From positions 1 to 7,016 of the forward strand of contig CAZQEZ010000200.1 of NCBI GenBank assembly GCA_964592475.1: a stretch of 7,016 nucleotides of DNA. Direction: 5' to 3'. The notes below the pieces were generated by a model. The model did not search any database. It worked only from the letters and a program-made list of their open reading frames with translations, and was not told the DNA's origin. Each line of letters begins with the position of its first letter. The stretch's first letter is position 1. Positions 6,601 to 7,016 of this stretch are shown in pieces. This DNA is from CAZQEZ01 sp964592475. Its GTDB lineage: Bacteria; Bacteroidota; Bacteroidia; Cytophagales; Cyclobacteriaceae. A program made the position numbers and the translations under genes.

Positions 6601-7016
6601 GATTAATTCGGTAAAAGAAAGAACGGTCACATCCGGCCCACTTGGATTAATATCTATAGTTGTCTCTAACTCATTACTTTTGTAACCATCTGTTAATACA
6701 TAGCAATGTAGTATAATTTGATTTTTAATTTTATCATTATAACCTGGAATTAAATTGATAATATCTAGTATTTTTAAGGTTTCATCCATTTTACCAAATA
6801 CATCGATGAGGTCATAACTTTTACCTTCTTGAGTAAAATAGCATCTGAAATTGACTCCTGTATTGCTAGCTAAAACACTTGCTTTAATGTTAATATCTTG
6901 CTCACTACAAAATGCTTTTTCACTAATTGTAAATGTTGATAAATCTGTATAATAATATTTAAATCCAACTACTATTGAAACTTCGTTAAAGTCATTTGAA
7001 ATTCCTTCGTCCTTTC
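3607..7016 (-). CDS. T9SS-secreted SprB-repeat adhesin-like protein, 5' end missing
   Basis: The frame is open from the right edge (first whole codon at 7014) to TGA at 3609-3607, giving 1135 residues with no stop. An internal ATG at 6789 is not the start, because 75 codons in frame precede it and continue the same beta-sandwich fold. Domain order: Ig/PKD-like sequence from the edge to about 6361 (ending PGSYKLTVANIGNGQC), eight SprB-like repeats (6360-4378), two Ig/PKD-like domains (4377-4162 with TFEAGTYQ-type strands, here NFTEAGTYQLTLTLSDGC; and 4161-3910 with DQAGEYPINM), and a type A T9SS sorting domain (3846-3610). T9SS cargo enters the periplasm through Sec, crosses the outer membrane and is normally attached to the surface or released; SprB repeats are known from the gliding adhesin SprB. 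A role in surface adhesion or motility is plausible but unproven. No enzymatic domain is visible. The 5' part is strikingly AT-rich compared with the rest of the gene. The signal peptide must lie outside the window. Confidence 0.9.
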   Translation of the reverse strand, partial: KDEGISNDFNEVSIVVGFKYYYTDLSTFTISEKAFCSEQDINIKASVLASNTGVNFRCYFTQEGKSYDLIDVFGKMDETLKILDIINLIPGYNDKIKNQIILHCYVLTDGYKSNELETTIDINPSGPDVTVLSFTELICLGEKFDVKFEVNGIFDEYKITYKNPNGSSGENILEKLKNGINDVSFNFDTPGSYKLTVANIGNGQCFSSTSVTINQYPLPKAEIASATNPTCENSTNGQITMKTSPGKAPVMYKINNAEPKENNSFPNLTKGKYTISVTDACFESSNIDPQTDKTLIAPKNIPIPTFEDPDNPTCLANPNGNFNAKIIHPNDANFSYNYQYVLYKNNIEVNTVNTSNKNVPFNNLTGGNYKVVVHDADRPTCPTAENNISLASVAPIQLLIDATQNPTCFNAEDGFIRTEASGGNNIYNYFINTLTDPNNNGDFNNLKAGKYEVFAKTKVENCPDQSAVETIELINPPKIDISLNVEPMQCHNDNDASIVADINGGNGNFTYQWYLKSGNDWLPATNSANYQNLQSGEYKLEVSEASCTIESEVVQIINPQALTFAVVDINRPACKGDQPASINPSATGGWGEYQYFTALNQPANWQPFTPGSTIGDGTYYLQVEDKEGCTHLYENTIQFITPEEELSMDLQTELLNGHHLTCFNSNDGSVSINGDGGVGSYLYGINNQDFISESDFNQLPAGKHTFKLKDENGCEKTKELTLTQPAQINLSILSQDEVKCFGEYSGTAELAANGGIAPYQFKLDDNDWQQQPVFNELTAQAYTVTVKDANECEVTLPFEIQSLFDPIVIDFDVTDVSCFGYSNGSINTTLAGGMPPFNYTWQQGSDNAFLQDLPAGTYQLEVADDEGCKATAEVTINEPDNIDLGDPVTICQEQDYPLDVSQPDAVAYQWIGPGDFSSDQPLVNFTEAGTYQLTLTLSDGCEMSDDFVLNYNDILFETNFLIASAAEVGDTVRLIEVCYPAPDSVNWQIDNRANILQMDKHRPLISFDQAGEYPINMAASYSGCIDSLTKTVKFYELGEMPEQGARMKLGIAGIRAIQVYPNPNQGAFTLELHLYQPDDVMFFLYDLNGNEITRIQRGGEVRYEEPVALGSYRPGIYILKAVAADDEKNIRIMIN
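3610..3846 (-). other. Type A T9SS C-terminal sorting domain
   Basis: The last 79 residues of the adhesin carry the family landmarks in order: IQVYPNPNQGAFTLEL, then FFLYDLNGNEI, then LGSYRPGIYILKAVA, ending NIRIMIN. This matches the type A (TIGR04183-like) sorting domain: YPNP..G near the start, a DLNG turn in the middle and G.Y.L near the end. It directs export through the T9SS translocon and is usually cleaved by PorU or an equivalent. The lack of a type B (SprB/ChiA-like) ending matters for partner choice, since type B cargo tends to need a PorP/SprF-like partner. Confidence 0.9.
4378..6360 (-). repeat. Eight tandem SprB-like protein repeats
   Basis: Repeats run at about 6360-6151, 6114-5836, 5835-5587, 5586-5338, 5337-5089, 5085-4840, 4839-4606 and 4605-4378, roughly 70-93 residues each. 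Each shows the same order: a beta strand, x-C followed by an N/G-rich turn (NPTCENSTNG, NPTCFNAEDG, LTCFNSNDGS, VSCFGYSNGS), usually an xGG turn before an aromatic Y-x-W/Y/F strand, then L.AG.Y.V.V.D..GC and a strand ending near NP/QP. Every repeat holds exactly two cysteines, 50-67 residues apart. The copies are diverged at protein level, and I saw no long identical DNA stretches, so this is an old array rather than a recent expansion. The first two copies are the least typical. Confidence 0.88.
6421..7016. other. AT-rich segment within the adhesin gene
   Basis: Hand-counted GC is about 28% over this segment (168 of 596 bases), against about 41% in 6061-6420, 48% in 4381-4560, 45% in 2581-2700 and 54% in 721-900. 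The shift is also synonymous: codons at 6960-6781 have G or C in the third position in about 10 of 60 cases, against about 11 of 20 in the TANFOR gene around 842-901. The frame stays open across it. The segment corresponds to the domains preceding the first SprB repeat. A further local dip to about 23% occurs at 5941-6060 within repeat 2. Confidence 0.8.

Noticed and set aside
6787..6789. ATG at 6789 as the adhesin start
   Set aside because: The same frame continues without a stop for 75 more codons to the window edge with plausible beta-sandwich sequence (for example VSIVVGFKYYYTDL and FCSEQDINIKASV). There is no signal peptide after this Met, which a T9SS cargo needs.
1..7016. Bacteroidota O-glycosylation-type motifs D-S/T-hydrophobic (DSL, DTL, DTV) in all three proteins
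   Set aside because: Examples are visible, such as DTVRL and DSLTK in the adhesin, DTLND in the barrel and DSLYI in the TANFOR protein. The motif is three residues long and expected often by chance, so it was not called as a feature.

Overview
The window reads as part of a Bacteroidota genome, probably an environmental Cytophagia-, Saprospiria- or Chitinophagia-type organism; it cannot be placed more finely by eye. Three signs support this: a type IX secretion system (T9SS) C-terminal sorting domain, a tandem array of SprB-type repeats, and a TANFOR/fibronectin III protein. Everything real lies on the minus strand, so the genes read from right to left.

Three genes fill almost every base. (1) From the right edge to 3607 is the 3' part of a large secreted adhesin-like protein. 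It has Ig/PKD-like domains, eight SprB-like repeats, two more Ig/PKD-like domains and a type A T9SS sorting domain. Its start lies beyond the window, and the ATG at 6789 is internal. (2) Positions 3607-1862 encode a complete 581-residue, cysteine-free outer-membrane beta-barrel of unnamed family. Its ATG overlaps the adhesin stop codon in a TGATG junction. (3) Twelve bases later, behind a clear GGGGAGG ribosome binding site, a TANFOR-domain/fibronectin III protein starts at 1849. It stays open through position 1, so at least 616 residues are present and its 3' end is missing. A + strand open frame of about 400 codons on top of this gene is only its shadow.

The spacing (1-base overlap, then 12 bases) and the absence of any terminator or promoter-sized gap argue for one operon. 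All three products look exported: a T9SS cargo, an outer-membrane barrel and a signal-peptide-bearing multidomain protein. The working idea is a surface module in which the barrel anchors, escorts or displays one or both large partners. This is inference.

The strongest anomaly is base composition. By hand count, GC is about 54% in the TANFOR gene (721-900), 45-48% in the barrel and the 3' half of the adhesin gene, and only about 28% at the right end (6421-7016). The drop lies close to the border between the adhesin's N-terminal domains and its SprB repeats, and it is also seen at third codon positions. This suggests a mosaic adhesin with an acquired or exchanged N-terminal part. No RNA genes, insertion sequences, CRISPR arrays or attachment sites were seen, and no gene-free stretch exceeds 12 bases.
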